The notes under the pieces: model-generated
Database searches by the model: none
What the model was told of the DNA's origin: nothing
What the model saw: the letters and a program-made list of their open reading frames with translations, nothing else
Shown here: positions 1 to 6,159 of the stretch, piece by piece
Layout: each line of letters starts with the position of its first letter
Numbering within the stretch: the first letter of the stretch is position 1
Origin: JAGXOF01 sp046545575
GTDB taxonomy: Bacteria; Chloroflexota; Dehalococcoidia; SZUA-161; SpSt-899
DNA length: 7,149 bases
Reading direction: 5' to 3'
Assembly: GCA_046545575.1 (NCBI GenBank)
Contig: JBKGZM010000088.1
Coordinates: 1 to 7,149 of the forward strand
Program-made: the position numbers and the translations under genes

Positions 1-2
1 TG

Positions 3-98
3 AACGATCATCTGCTGCCGAATCTGATAGACGTGATTTGCGAAGACAGCCGCCTGAAAGGCCACATCAGAAGGCAGCTACTGCGGTCGAAAACCTAA
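3..98 (+). CDS. C-terminal end of an unidentified protein (5' truncated by window)
   Basis: An open frame enters from the left edge and ends at TAA 96-98, leaving about 31 residues. They include a hydrophobic stretch (LLPNLIDVI) followed by a basic tail (HIRRQLLRSK) before the stop. I do not recognise the family. The choice of frame rests on its protein-like composition and mostly G/C third positions. The frame starting at base 2 is also open, to TGA 203-205, but reads as a low-complexity Arg/Pro/Ser-rich peptide with poor third-position bias, so I treat it as a shadow. The gene runs toward the cobalamin operon (convergent), so it belongs to a separate transcription unit and its context says nothing about its function. 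A translated search with flanking sequence would settle whether it is real. Confidence 0.4.
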   Translation, partial: NDHLLPNLIDVICEDSRLKGHIRRQLLRSKT

Positions 99-286
99 AA
101 CCGATTCTGGCGGATATGGGCCGGAGGCCAGCGGAAAACAACCAATGTAACAAAAGTCACTTTTGTTGCATGAGCGAAGGCTCGCTAAAAGTGCCTAACT
201 GGTGATGTGGAATAGTTCTGCCTGATAGTGATCTTGCCGCCACCCCATTGCTTGTGCCTGTGACGACCAGCCTGGGTATGTTAAAG
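99..286. other. Intergenic region between convergent genes
   Basis: This 188-base gap separates the stop of the plus-strand partial gene from the stop of cbiGH. Its main visible structure is the hairpin at 145-171. Two weaker potential hairpins are present: a GGCC/GGCC stem at 119-129 and a 5-bp stem AGCGA/TCGCT at 173-186. I see no tRNA, no B12-box-like riboswitch core and no convincing start codon with a ribosome site. A minus-strand frame continues through it in a different register from cbiGH but looks like random coding. Confidence 0.6.
145..171. terminator. Strong inverted repeat, candidate bidirectional terminator
   Basis: Bases 145-156 pair with 160-171 around a 3-nt loop (TCA), giving 12 pairs with one G-T wobble at 148/168. 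The inner eight pairs (AACAAAAG/CTTTTGTT) are perfect. It lies 46 nt past the plus-strand stop and 115 nt past the cbiGH stop, between two convergent genes, which is where a shared terminator is expected. The stem is A/T-rich, and its T-run is inside the stem. On the minus strand a moderately T-rich stretch (TGGTTGTTTTCC) follows; on the plus strand none does. A dyad operator for a dimeric regulator is the alternative, although a position between two gene ends makes that less likely. Confidence 0.5.
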
Positions 287-2122
287 TCAGCTCTCCCCAT
301 TTAAATCGTATTTCTTCCCGTAACCGCGAGGAGTAATCATCCGGTTGCCGGAGATGAAGGTGCCTGAGTTTCCTATGACGATGGTGCTCGTCATGCCGAT
401 TTCGAAGTCCAGCGTGTGGCCAAGGTCGGTAAGGATTACCTGCTGTCCCGGTCGGTAGGCATTGCTGACGATCCCCACGGGGATACACTCTCTTCGATGT
501 CTGATCAGGATATCCCTTGCCTCAACAAGCTGATGCCTTCGGTGTTTGCTCATGGGATTGTAGATGACGATGACGAAATCGCCCTGCGCTGCGAGTTCGA
601 GGCGCTTGACGATGTCTTCCCACCGGACAAGGTAATCGCTGAGGCTGATGGTGGCGAAATCGCCGGTTAGCGGAGCGCCTAGCAAAGCGGCACAGGAGAT
701 AAGTGCCGGGACCCCGGGAACTACCTCCATCTCCAAATCCTGATATTCTTTCTCCCTTGCTAGCTCACCTGCCAGCCCAGCCATCCCGTAGATGCCAGAG
801 TCGCCGCCGCAAACAATGGACACCGTTTTCCCCGCTTTCACCAATCTCAGTGCTTCTCTTACTCGCTCCACTTCCTTGCCCATGGCTTTGGAAACGACTT
901 CCTTGCCTAGCAGGAAGCGCTCCACCAGCTTTATATATGTCTTGTATCCGACGATGGCATCGCTTTCGGTCAATGCCTCCCTTGCTCTGGACGTCATGTG
1001 GCGGGAACTCCCCGGGCCGATGCCCACCAGGAAGAGTTTTCCTTTTTTCTTGCTTTCCTCAAATGGTAGACGGGCTATGGCAATTGTTATATCGCCCAGT
1101 TTTGTCTTAGGCACCAGCAGTTGGGTGTTGCCACTGCTGAGCAACGCCGCCGGCTCGCAGACTCCGGGGATTCCTATATTTTCGAGTACTGCCTCTGAAG
1201 GCTCGGAGGGACATGCCTCCTTTTCGAGGTCATCTTTCCCCCAGAAGTCTATCTCAAGATCATGGTTTTGGGCGAATACGAGAATCCCTTCTTCATCCCG
1301 CTTGAGATCAACAGTGGCGATTTTCCGCATACTCTTGAGGGAAAGGGCATTCTCTCGAAACACATGGGTCACTGCCTCCTCTAATTGAGGAGCGCTCGTC
1401 CCGCGATTGCAGCCGATGCCCACTACCAAGCTTCTGGGACGGTATACCACTGCCCGCTCCAGTAGTGCGCGATGCTTGTGGCTCAGGACCCTGTCAGTGA
1501 TGATAAGGCCCGCTTCGCGGGATGAATCCATCAGGGCATCCAGCGTGGAAAAGGGGTGGATGTTTTCAGGCATCTTGCCTTTCCAGTCGGTTTCCCCGGC
1601 ATCCTGATAGAGTCCTATCTCATCGCCATTTGCCAGCGCAGCGCTTGCGCGGGTAAGGTTCGACCTGTTCTCGATTTGCCATCCGAAGTCCCGACCCAGC
1701 AGGTCAAGGGCGATGTTGCCGCTTACATCCGAGGAAGTGGTTATCACCGGCTGGGCTCCGATGGATGAAGCCATAGTCTCTGCCAGGGCATTTGCCCCAC
1801 CGAGGTGACCCGAAAGGAGGCTTATCACAAATCTGCCGGATTCATCCACGACAACTACCGCAGGGTCCTTGTATTTTCCCTTCATTTCCGAAGCCAGGGA
1901 GCGCACAGCGATCCCCGTTGCCATGATGAGCACCAAATCCCTTGAGCGTCCGAATTCCCTTCTTATTACCTCTCCTACAGACTCCTCAAAGCCATGGCTC
2001 CCGCTTTCTGCGGAAAATTTCTTAGGGACATAGAGCTCGCTATTGGGGAGGGATGACAGTAGTTGCCCTCCCAGCCTTGCCCCTCTCCTGGTTACGGCGA
2101 TGATACTTTTACCCTTGCTCAT
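287..2122 (-). CDS. cbiGH: Fused cobalt-precorrin-5A hydrolase (CbiG) and cobalt-precorrin-3B C17-methyltransferase (CbiH)
   Basis: This 611-residue bifunctional cytoplasmic enzyme has an N-terminal CbiG and a C-terminal CbiH. CbiG opens the delta-lactone of cobalt-precorrin-5A and releases acetaldehyde. CbiH methylates C17 of cobalt-precorrin-3 with SAM during ring contraction. In CbiG, residues about 63-77 (LVLIMATGIAVRSLA), 104-112 (SGHLGGANA) and 232-243 (LVVGIGCNRGTS, start of the C-terminal domain) are characteristic. A short lysine-rich linker near 356-362 leads to the tetrapyrrole methylase. That domain begins LFLVGIGPGS at about 363 and has GGDSGIYGMAG (439-449), VVPGVPALISCAALLG (467-482) and VIVIYNPMSKHR (517-528). 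Both halves are full length. The ATG at 2122 matches usual CbiG N-termini. A GAGGAG sits only 1 nt before it, and it overlaps the cbiF end by 14 nt, so translational coupling is likely. An upstream ATG at 2158 is possible but would add 12 atypical residues. This is the last gene of the operon. Confidence 0.95.
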   Translation of the reverse strand: MSKGKSIIAVTRRGARLGGQLLSSLPNSELYVPKKFSAESGSHGFEESVGEVIRREFGRSRDLVLIMATGIAVRSLASEMKGKYKDPAVVVVDESGRFVISLLSGHLGGANALAETMASSIGAQPVITTSSDVSGNIALDLLGRDFGWQIENRSNLTRASAALANGDEIGLYQDAGETDWKGKMPENIHPFSTLDALMDSSREAGLIITDRVLSHKHRALLERAVVYRPRSLVVGIGCNRGTSAPQLEEAVTHVFRENALSLKSMRKIATVDLKRDEEGILVFAQNHDLEIDFWGKDDLEKEACPSEPSEAVLENIGIPGVCEPAALLSSGNTQLLVPKTKLGDITIAIARLPFEESKKKGKLFLVGIGPGSSRHMTSRAREALTESDAIVGYKTYIKLVERFLLGKEVVSKAMGKEVERVREALRLVKAGKTVSIVCGGDSGIYGMAGLAGELAREKEYQDLEMEVVPGVPALISCAALLGAPLTGDFATISLSDYLVRWEDIVKRLELAAQGDFVIVIYNPMSKHRRHQLVEARDILIRHRRECIPVGIVSNAYRPGQQVILTDLGHTLDFEIGMTSTIVIGNSGTFISGNRMITPRGYGKKYDLNGES

Positions 2123-2882
2123 GCTCCTCGCGGTATCCGTGCCTGAAGCTCTTATCATAAAGCTTCGAGCGATGGTGCCCTTCGGTTGCCAGAGTCCTTC
2201 CTACCAGTATCAATGCTTGACCCTTTATTCCCCTGCTCTGCGCCTCTTTGGCTATATCCCTGACCGTAGCGTGAATCACTGTTTCATCCTCCCAGCTTGC
2301 CCGGTAGACTATAGCTGCGGGTGTCTCAGCGGGATATCCGCCTTCCAGCAGTTCCTGAACCACGCCTTCTATCATGCTTACGCTTAGAAAAATGGCTATA
2401 GTGGCCTGATGTGCAGCCAGACTCCTGAGTCTCTCGGGCTCCGGTACCGGGGTTCTCCCTTCCATTCTGGTGATGATGACAGTTTGGGAAAGGCCGGGAA
2501 CAGTCAGCTCGGTTTGAAGCGATGCAGCGGCAGCAAACAGTGAGCTTACTCCGGCGATAACCTCGTACTCTATTCCGTGCTCCTTCAGCACATCCATCTG
2601 CTCGTGGATGGCTCCGTAGATGCTGGGGTCGCCGCTCTGGATACGTACCACCAGCCTGTTCTCATTCACGGCTCTGAGAATAATTTCAGTTATCTCCTCA
2701 AGCGACATCGAGGCACTTTTGTAGATTTCAGCCTCGCTCCTCGCAAATGAGCAAATCCCCGGGTCGACCAGCGAATCGGCATAGATGATGACGTCAGCCT
2801 GCTCGATGATCCGCTTCCCTTTGAGCGTGAGAAGCTCGGGGTCGCCTGGGCCTGCACCGATAAAATAAACCTGAACTGCCAT
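2109..2882 (-). CDS. cbiF: Cobalt-precorrin-4 C11-methyltransferase (CbiF/CobM family)
   Basis: This 257-residue SAM-dependent tetrapyrrole methylase transfers a methyl group to C11 of cobalt-precorrin-4, giving cobalt-precorrin-5A. Family motifs are clear: YFIGAGPGDPELLT at residues 6-19, SGDPSIYGAIHEQM at 83-96, AGVSSLFAAAASL at 110-122, SQTVIITRMEGRTPVPEPE at 132-150 (the GRTPVPE element is typical of CbiF/CobM) and IAIFLSVSM at 162-170. Length is normal. The ATG at 2882 is chosen over an in-frame upstream start at 2978 because a near-perfect Shine-Dalgarno (2888-2894) sits 5 nt before it and the GAGPGD motif then lies at the usual distance from the N-terminus. The gene follows cbiL after 2 nt and overlaps cbiGH by 14 nt. 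Its reaction comes between those of the CbiH and CbiG halves of the next gene. One small deviation is AGVSS where PGVSS is more usual. Confidence 0.96.
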   Translation of the reverse strand: MAVQVYFIGAGPGDPELLTLKGKRIIEQADVIIYADSLVDPGICSFARSEAEIYKSASMSLEEITEIILRAVNENRLVVRIQSGDPSIYGAIHEQMDVLKEHGIEYEVIAGVSSLFAAAASLQTELTVPGLSQTVIITRMEGRTPVPEPERLRSLAAHQATIAIFLSVSMIEGVVQELLEGGYPAETPAAIVYRASWEDETVIHATVRDIAKEAQSRGIKGQALILVGRTLATEGHHRSKLYDKSFRHGYREEHEQG

Positions 2883-2884
2883 TT

Positions 2885-3625
2885 TTACCTCCTCACAATC
2901 AGTAGAGAAAAGTAATCGAGCTTTTTGCCATGCAGGCAGTCGATGTCCCACACTATTTCCTCTTCTTCGGTCGTACACTTCCGGACATAAATACCCTTGT
3001 CTTTAAGGTTCATTTCCTCGAGGATGGTGTGAAGCCGCTCGAATACCGTATTTACCTTCATGAAGACCACGGTATCGAAATTCTCAAGGACATTCCTGAT
3101 TGTCTCGTCTTTCTGGTTGCCCGATAGAACGGCGATATTCTCATTCTCACTGGCGAGGGGAATAGCAGCCCTCGCCGCCGCAGCGTTGAGGGATGAAACG
3201 CTGGGGATAATCTCCACGTCCGTTTCCGGATAGCTCGTTTGCAGCGTTCTGAGGACATGGATGAACGTGCCATAGAAAAGGGGGTCGCCCACGTTCACGA
3301 AAGCACCGTCCTTGCCGCGCTCCAGGTGAAGCCAGATGATATCGGCAGCCTGCTGCCAGGATTCCCGGAGCTTCTCCTTATCCCTCAGCATCGGCAGCGT
3401 GATGCTGGCGACCTTAGCCTTCGTATTCGCTATGAGCTTGCTGATGATGGATTCGGCGATGCTTTCATCCTCTTTAGACTTCTTGGGCACGAATATCACC
3501 GGAACCTCGGTAAGAACGCGTTGTGCTTTCAGGGTAAGCAGTTCCGGGTCGCCGGGCCCGATGCCTACTCCGTAGAGACGCCCTACCTTTGATTTATCAT
3601 GTTGAGTTGTAGTGTAAGCCGACAT
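2885..3625 (-). CDS. cbiL: Cobalt-precorrin-2 / cobalt-factor II C20-methyltransferase
   Basis: This 246-residue SAM-dependent tetrapyrrole methylase carries out the first peripheral methylation after cobalt insertion, at C20, giving cobalt-precorrin-3 (cobalt-factor III). Visible motifs are YGVGIGPGDPELLTLKAQRV at residues 18-37, VNVGDPLFYGTF at 110-121 and VEIIPSVSSLNAAAARAAIP at 137-156. The last two match the CbiL/CobI subgroup better than CbiF or CbiH. Length is normal for the family. The ATG at 3625 is preferred because GGAG (3630-3633) lies 4 nt upstream and the glycine-rich loop then begins at the expected distance. A GTG at 3661 would add 12 residues and overlap the preceding gene. 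The start lies 19 nt after the radical SAM gene and the stop is 2 nt before cbiF. Whether the substrate is the precorrin or the factor form cannot be read from the sequence. Confidence 0.94.
   Translation of the reverse strand: MSAYTTTQHDKSKVGRLYGVGIGPGDPELLTLKAQRVLTEVPVIFVPKKSKEDESIAESIISKLIANTKAKVASITLPMLRDKEKLRESWQQAADIIWLHLERGKDGAFVNVGDPLFYGTFIHVLRTLQTSYPETDVEIIPSVSSLNAAAARAAIPLASENENIAVLSGNQKDETIRNVLENFDTVVFMKVNTVFERLHTILEEMNLKDKGIYVRKCTTEEEEIVWDIDCLHGKKLDYFSLLIVRR
2888..2894 (-). promoter_or_regulatory. Ribosome binding site of cbiF
   Basis: Read on the minus strand this is GAGGAGG, followed by TAAAA and the ATG at 2882. The TAA stop of cbiL (2885-2887) lies between this site and the start codon. 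Ribosomes finishing cbiL therefore release directly at the cbiF start, which favours coupled translation. The site decides the cbiF start. Confidence 0.85.
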
Positions 3626-3644
3626 CTCTCTCCGTCCGCGCAGA

Positions 3645-4913
3645 TTACATCTCAAAGTCACCCGGCCAAGCGTGCCGCAGACACTCCTGATAGTATCTTC
3701 CAGGGAAGGTTAGCATCGAAGTCTTGGTCATCAGTGAGGCCCAGTACATTCCGTTTCTGGTAAGCTCAACGGAATCTGGAGTTTCCCTGATGATGTTCAT
3801 CAGCTTTAGCATGAAGAGGAACCGCCCTAATGCCTTCTCCATTCTTACCCCGAAGCGATTCTCAAATTCATCCTTCTCTACCTTTAAGCGATAAAGTCCC
3901 ATCATAAACCAGCGTCTCATTACCCTTTCCGATGGCATTGTCATCCCTGTAGCGATGGGTAGGTTCCTTTTCACTCCATTGATATATTCTTTGAGGGAAA
4001 AAGTATTGACATAGAACAATTCTCCAATTTTGGTATAGGCGCTGAGGCCTACCCCAATGTTTTCGTCACGTGCACAGGTGACATATTGCATTCCGCTTTT
4101 CTCCGAAATGGTAAAATCCCAGCAGCTGGTTTGCCGGTACCCATTGGCAGTGAGGTAATCGCTGACGGTATAGAACAATTTCTTTTCGATACGTGCCGGA
4201 GGAACCGTAATGATTCCCTTTTCGACATCGCGATACCACCTGGTGTAAGGGAAGAGCATCAGCGGATAGGCCGAGATTTGATGGACGCCGGTCCCGGCAG
4301 CTATCTTCATATCGCGCAGCAGGCCGGACACCTGCTGATGGGGTAAACCATACAATAAATCGATACTGACATAAAATCCTTTATCGAGCAAGATCTCTAT
4401 CGCCTTAAATACTTGCCGGGCGTTATAATGCCGCTGCATATTCCTTAAGGTTTCGTTGTCAAAGGATTGTACCCCCATGCTTATTTTGGCAACCCCTGCC
4501 TGTCTGAGCGATGTGCACATCTCCTCGTCAATGTCCTCGGGGTTTGCCTCCATTCCCACCTCTCCCCCTATATCCAAGCGCTCTCTGATAAACTCCACAA
4601 GCTCAATAACTCCCTGCCAGGTCAGACTTGGAGTGCCCCCTCCAAAGTAGATATCACCGGTCTTAATCTTGCCGAGTTTGTCCCGATAGATGGAGATTTC
4701 TCTTTTAACGGCATCAATGTACGGTTTTACCTTATCAGGTGAGTAATGGAGGCTACGAAACGAACAATAAGGGCACAAGTGGCGGCAGAAGGGCATATGT
4801 ACGTACCAGCCGACTCCATCGAGCCCGGTCAGGAACTTCGGCTCCACTCGGGAAAAGCGTGTGCCCTTCAGGCCCCGTTTAATCATCATCGGGGCCATTA
4901 TCTCGGCAATCAT
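3645..4913 (-). CDS. HemN/HemW-like radical SAM protein of unassigned role within the cobalamin operon
   Basis: This 422-residue protein belongs to the oxygen-independent coproporphyrinogen oxidase-like branch of radical SAM enzymes. The cluster motif is CRHLCPYC (Cys43, Cys47, Cys50, spacing CX3CX2C) within YVHMPFC. It is followed by YFGGGTPSLT (89-98), MEANPEDID (121-129), ISMGVQSFDNETLRNMQRHY (144-163) and SIDLLYGLPHQ (183-193). A HemN-type C-terminal region covers about 325-395. It lacks the extra cysteine of the CX3CX2CXC motif of true HemN. The HN-x-x-YW-like element I expect in HemW is replaced by a region holding YVTCARDENIGVG (278-290). It is therefore probably neither a bona fide HemN nor a standard HemW. 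About 36 residues precede the catalytic core. The ATG at 4913 follows GGAAGGG (4923-4929) by 9 nt; downstream ATGs at 4898, 4889 and 4886 have no good ribosome site. It overlaps cbiET by 35 nt, which ties it to the operon. Substrate unknown. Confidence 0.85.
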   Translation of the reverse strand: MIAEIMAPMMIKRGLKGTRFSRVEPKFLTGLDGVGWYVHMPFCRHLCPYCSFRSLHYSPDKVKPYIDAVKREISIYRDKLGKIKTGDIYFGGGTPSLTWQGVIELVEFIRERLDIGGEVGMEANPEDIDEEMCTSLRQAGVAKISMGVQSFDNETLRNMQRHYNARQVFKAIEILLDKGFYVSIDLLYGLPHQQVSGLLRDMKIAAGTGVHQISAYPLMLFPYTRWYRDVEKGIITVPPARIEKKLFYTVSDYLTANGYRQTSCWDFTISEKSGMQYVTCARDENIGVGLSAYTKIGELFYVNTFSLKEYINGVKRNLPIATGMTMPSERVMRRWFMMGLYRLKVEKDEFENRFGVRMEKALGRFLFMLKLMNIIRETPDSVELTRNGMYWASLMTKTSMLTFPGRYYQECLRHAWPGDFEM

Positions 4914-6159
4914 CTTTTTCTGCCCTTCCTTTACCAGCGGCAACGATAAACACGGGATTCAGCGCTTGGAGGCGTGTAAGGTCTGCTATAGCTTTGCCAT
5001 GCGCGATATTGACAAGGGTTGTCTCGGTTGTAAATCCTTTCTCCTGGAAGCTTCCGAGGGCAGCGTTCAGGTTCTCCAGGGTAGCGGCATTTATAACCAC
5101 ACGACCTCCTGGCTTGAGTCGCTGACAGACGGTGTCCAGTATTGCCTCCATCTTCCCGCTCGACCCCCCGATAAAAACTGCATCAGGGGCGGGTAATTCG
5201 GCAAGGCAGTCCGGGGCCAGGGACTGAACTGCCTTAACATTGGCAACTCGGAATTTCCGGAGGTTTTTCTCGAGAACCGCTATATCATCGGGATTTTTCT
5301 CCACGCTGAAGATGCGTCCTCTTTTGCACAGGAACGATGCTTCCACCGATACCGCGCCTGAACCGGCGCCGATATCCCACACTATGCTGTCCTCCGAGAG
5401 GTGCATTTTCGCCAGCGCTATCGCCCGTACCTCCTGCTTGGTAATGAGCCCTTCCTGGTTGCTCCGCTTGTGAAACTCCTCATCAGGTATCCCCAGCAGG
5501 CTCCGGGAGGATTGATCGCTCTCACCTTGTTGAACTCTCAGCAGAATCAGGATATTAAGGGGACTACAGTCCATCTTGCTCAGGCTGTGAAGGTCGGTAC
5601 TGATGATGTTTTCCTGTTCGCCGCCGAGGTCCTCACATACATAGGACTGATAGCCGTCTATTCCATGGGCCAGCAGGACCTGTGCAATGGCAGCGGGGGT
5701 GTTTTTGTCATCGGTGAAGATGCCGATTTTGTAATTACTGCGTACTACATCGACGATGTCTTCGATAGGCCTGGCGTGCACGCTGGTAAAGACAGCCTCA
5801 TCCCAGCTTTCCTTAATTCGGGCAAAGGCAAGTTGCATCGAGGTTACGTTGGGGATTATCTCCACAGCGTCCTTGCCTAGCTTGTTAACCAGGTACCTCG
5901 CTATGCCGTAGAAATTGGGGTCGCCGGAGGCGAGAACCACCACTCGCTTTTTCCCTGCGTTGGCCTTGATTGTTTCGGTGACTTCGGCAAGGTTGTTCCC
6001 GAGGGGGATCTTCTCCCCTGTAAGCGAGGGAAACATGTCGAGAAGCCTTTGCCCTCCGACCACGATATCCGCCAGCTTCACGATTTTACGCGTCTTGGGA
6101 GGCAGACTATAAGCCCCACTGTCTCCAATGCCTATAATCCGCACTTTATTGTTTAACAT
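4879..6159 (-). CDS. cbiET: Fused cobalt-precorrin-7 C5-methyltransferase (CbiE) and cobalt-precorrin-6B C15-methyltransferase/decarboxylase (CbiT)
   Basis: This 426-residue protein combines two SAM-dependent enzymes. CbiT methylates C15 and decarboxylates the C12 acetate side chain of cobalt-precorrin-6B. CbiE methylates C5, giving cobalt-precorrin-8. The N-terminal CbiE half has VRIIGIGDSGAYSL (6-19), VVVLASGDPNFYGIA (73-87), EIIPNVTSMQLAFARI (100-115) and SVHARP (126-131). The CbiT half starts near 226 (DEEFHKRSNQEGLITKQEVR). It has a Rossmann-type SAM motif DIGAGSGAVSVEA (262-274), acidic EKNPDD (287-292) and DAVFIGGSSGKME (326-338), and ends shortly after a HGKAIADLTRLQALNPVFIV segment. 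Fused CbiET/CobL arrangements are known, and this length is normal. The ATG at 6159 has GGAGG 4 nt upstream inside cbiD; a GTG at 6180 would add 7 residues and lacks such a site. It overlaps cbiD by 14 nt and the radical SAM gene by 35 nt. The charged C-terminal tail (about 408-426) lies largely in the overlap. Confidence 0.95.
   Translation of the reverse strand: MLNNKVRIIGIGDSGAYSLPPKTRKIVKLADIVVGGQRLLDMFPSLTGEKIPLGNNLAEVTETIKANAGKKRVVVLASGDPNFYGIARYLVNKLGKDAVEIIPNVTSMQLAFARIKESWDEAVFTSVHARPIEDIVDVVRSNYKIGIFTDDKNTPAAIAQVLLAHGIDGYQSYVCEDLGGEQENIISTDLHSLSKMDCSPLNILILLRVQQGESDQSSRSLLGIPDEEFHKRSNQEGLITKQEVRAIALAKMHLSEDSIVWDIGAGSGAVSVEASFLCKRGRIFSVEKNPDDIAVLEKNLRKFRVANVKAVQSLAPDCLAELPAPDAVFIGGSSGKMEAILDTVCQRLKPGGRVVINAATLENLNAALGSFQEKGFTTETTLVNIAHGKAIADLTRLQALNPVFIVAAGKGRAEKDDCRDNGPDDD
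4923..4929 (-). promoter_or_regulatory. Ribosome binding site of the radical SAM gene
   Basis: On the minus strand this reads GGAAGGG, 9 nt before the ATG at 4913. It lies within the 3' end of cbiET, so the downstream gene depends on sequence that is itself coding. It supports 4913 over the further-downstream ATG codons. Confidence 0.6.

Noticed and set aside
2..205. Plus-strand frame 2 open to TGA 203-205
   Set aside because: It has poor third-position bias and an Arg/Pro/Ser-rich composition, and it runs through the hairpin. Frame 3 over the same bases looks more like protein.
99..286. Possible cobalamin riboswitch
   Set aside because: It lies downstream of the operon, not upstream, and no B12-box-like core or long multi-helix fold is apparent on either strand.
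195..488. Minus-strand open frame running from within cbiH into the intergenic gap
   Set aside because: It is a different register over well-supported CbiH coding sequence. Its product is rich in Arg, His and Pro and has no recognisable motif, and the part past 287 (17 residues from a Met) has no ribosome site.
703..1388. Long plus-strand open frames (135 and 198 codons) opposite cbiGH
   Set aside because: They are antisense shadows of a confidently identified gene, with Ser/Pro/Leu-rich products typical of reversed coding sequence.
5401..5880. 159-codon plus-strand open frame opposite cbiET
   Set aside because: It is antisense to strongly conserved CbiE and CbiT motifs. No ribosome site or family resemblance is seen.
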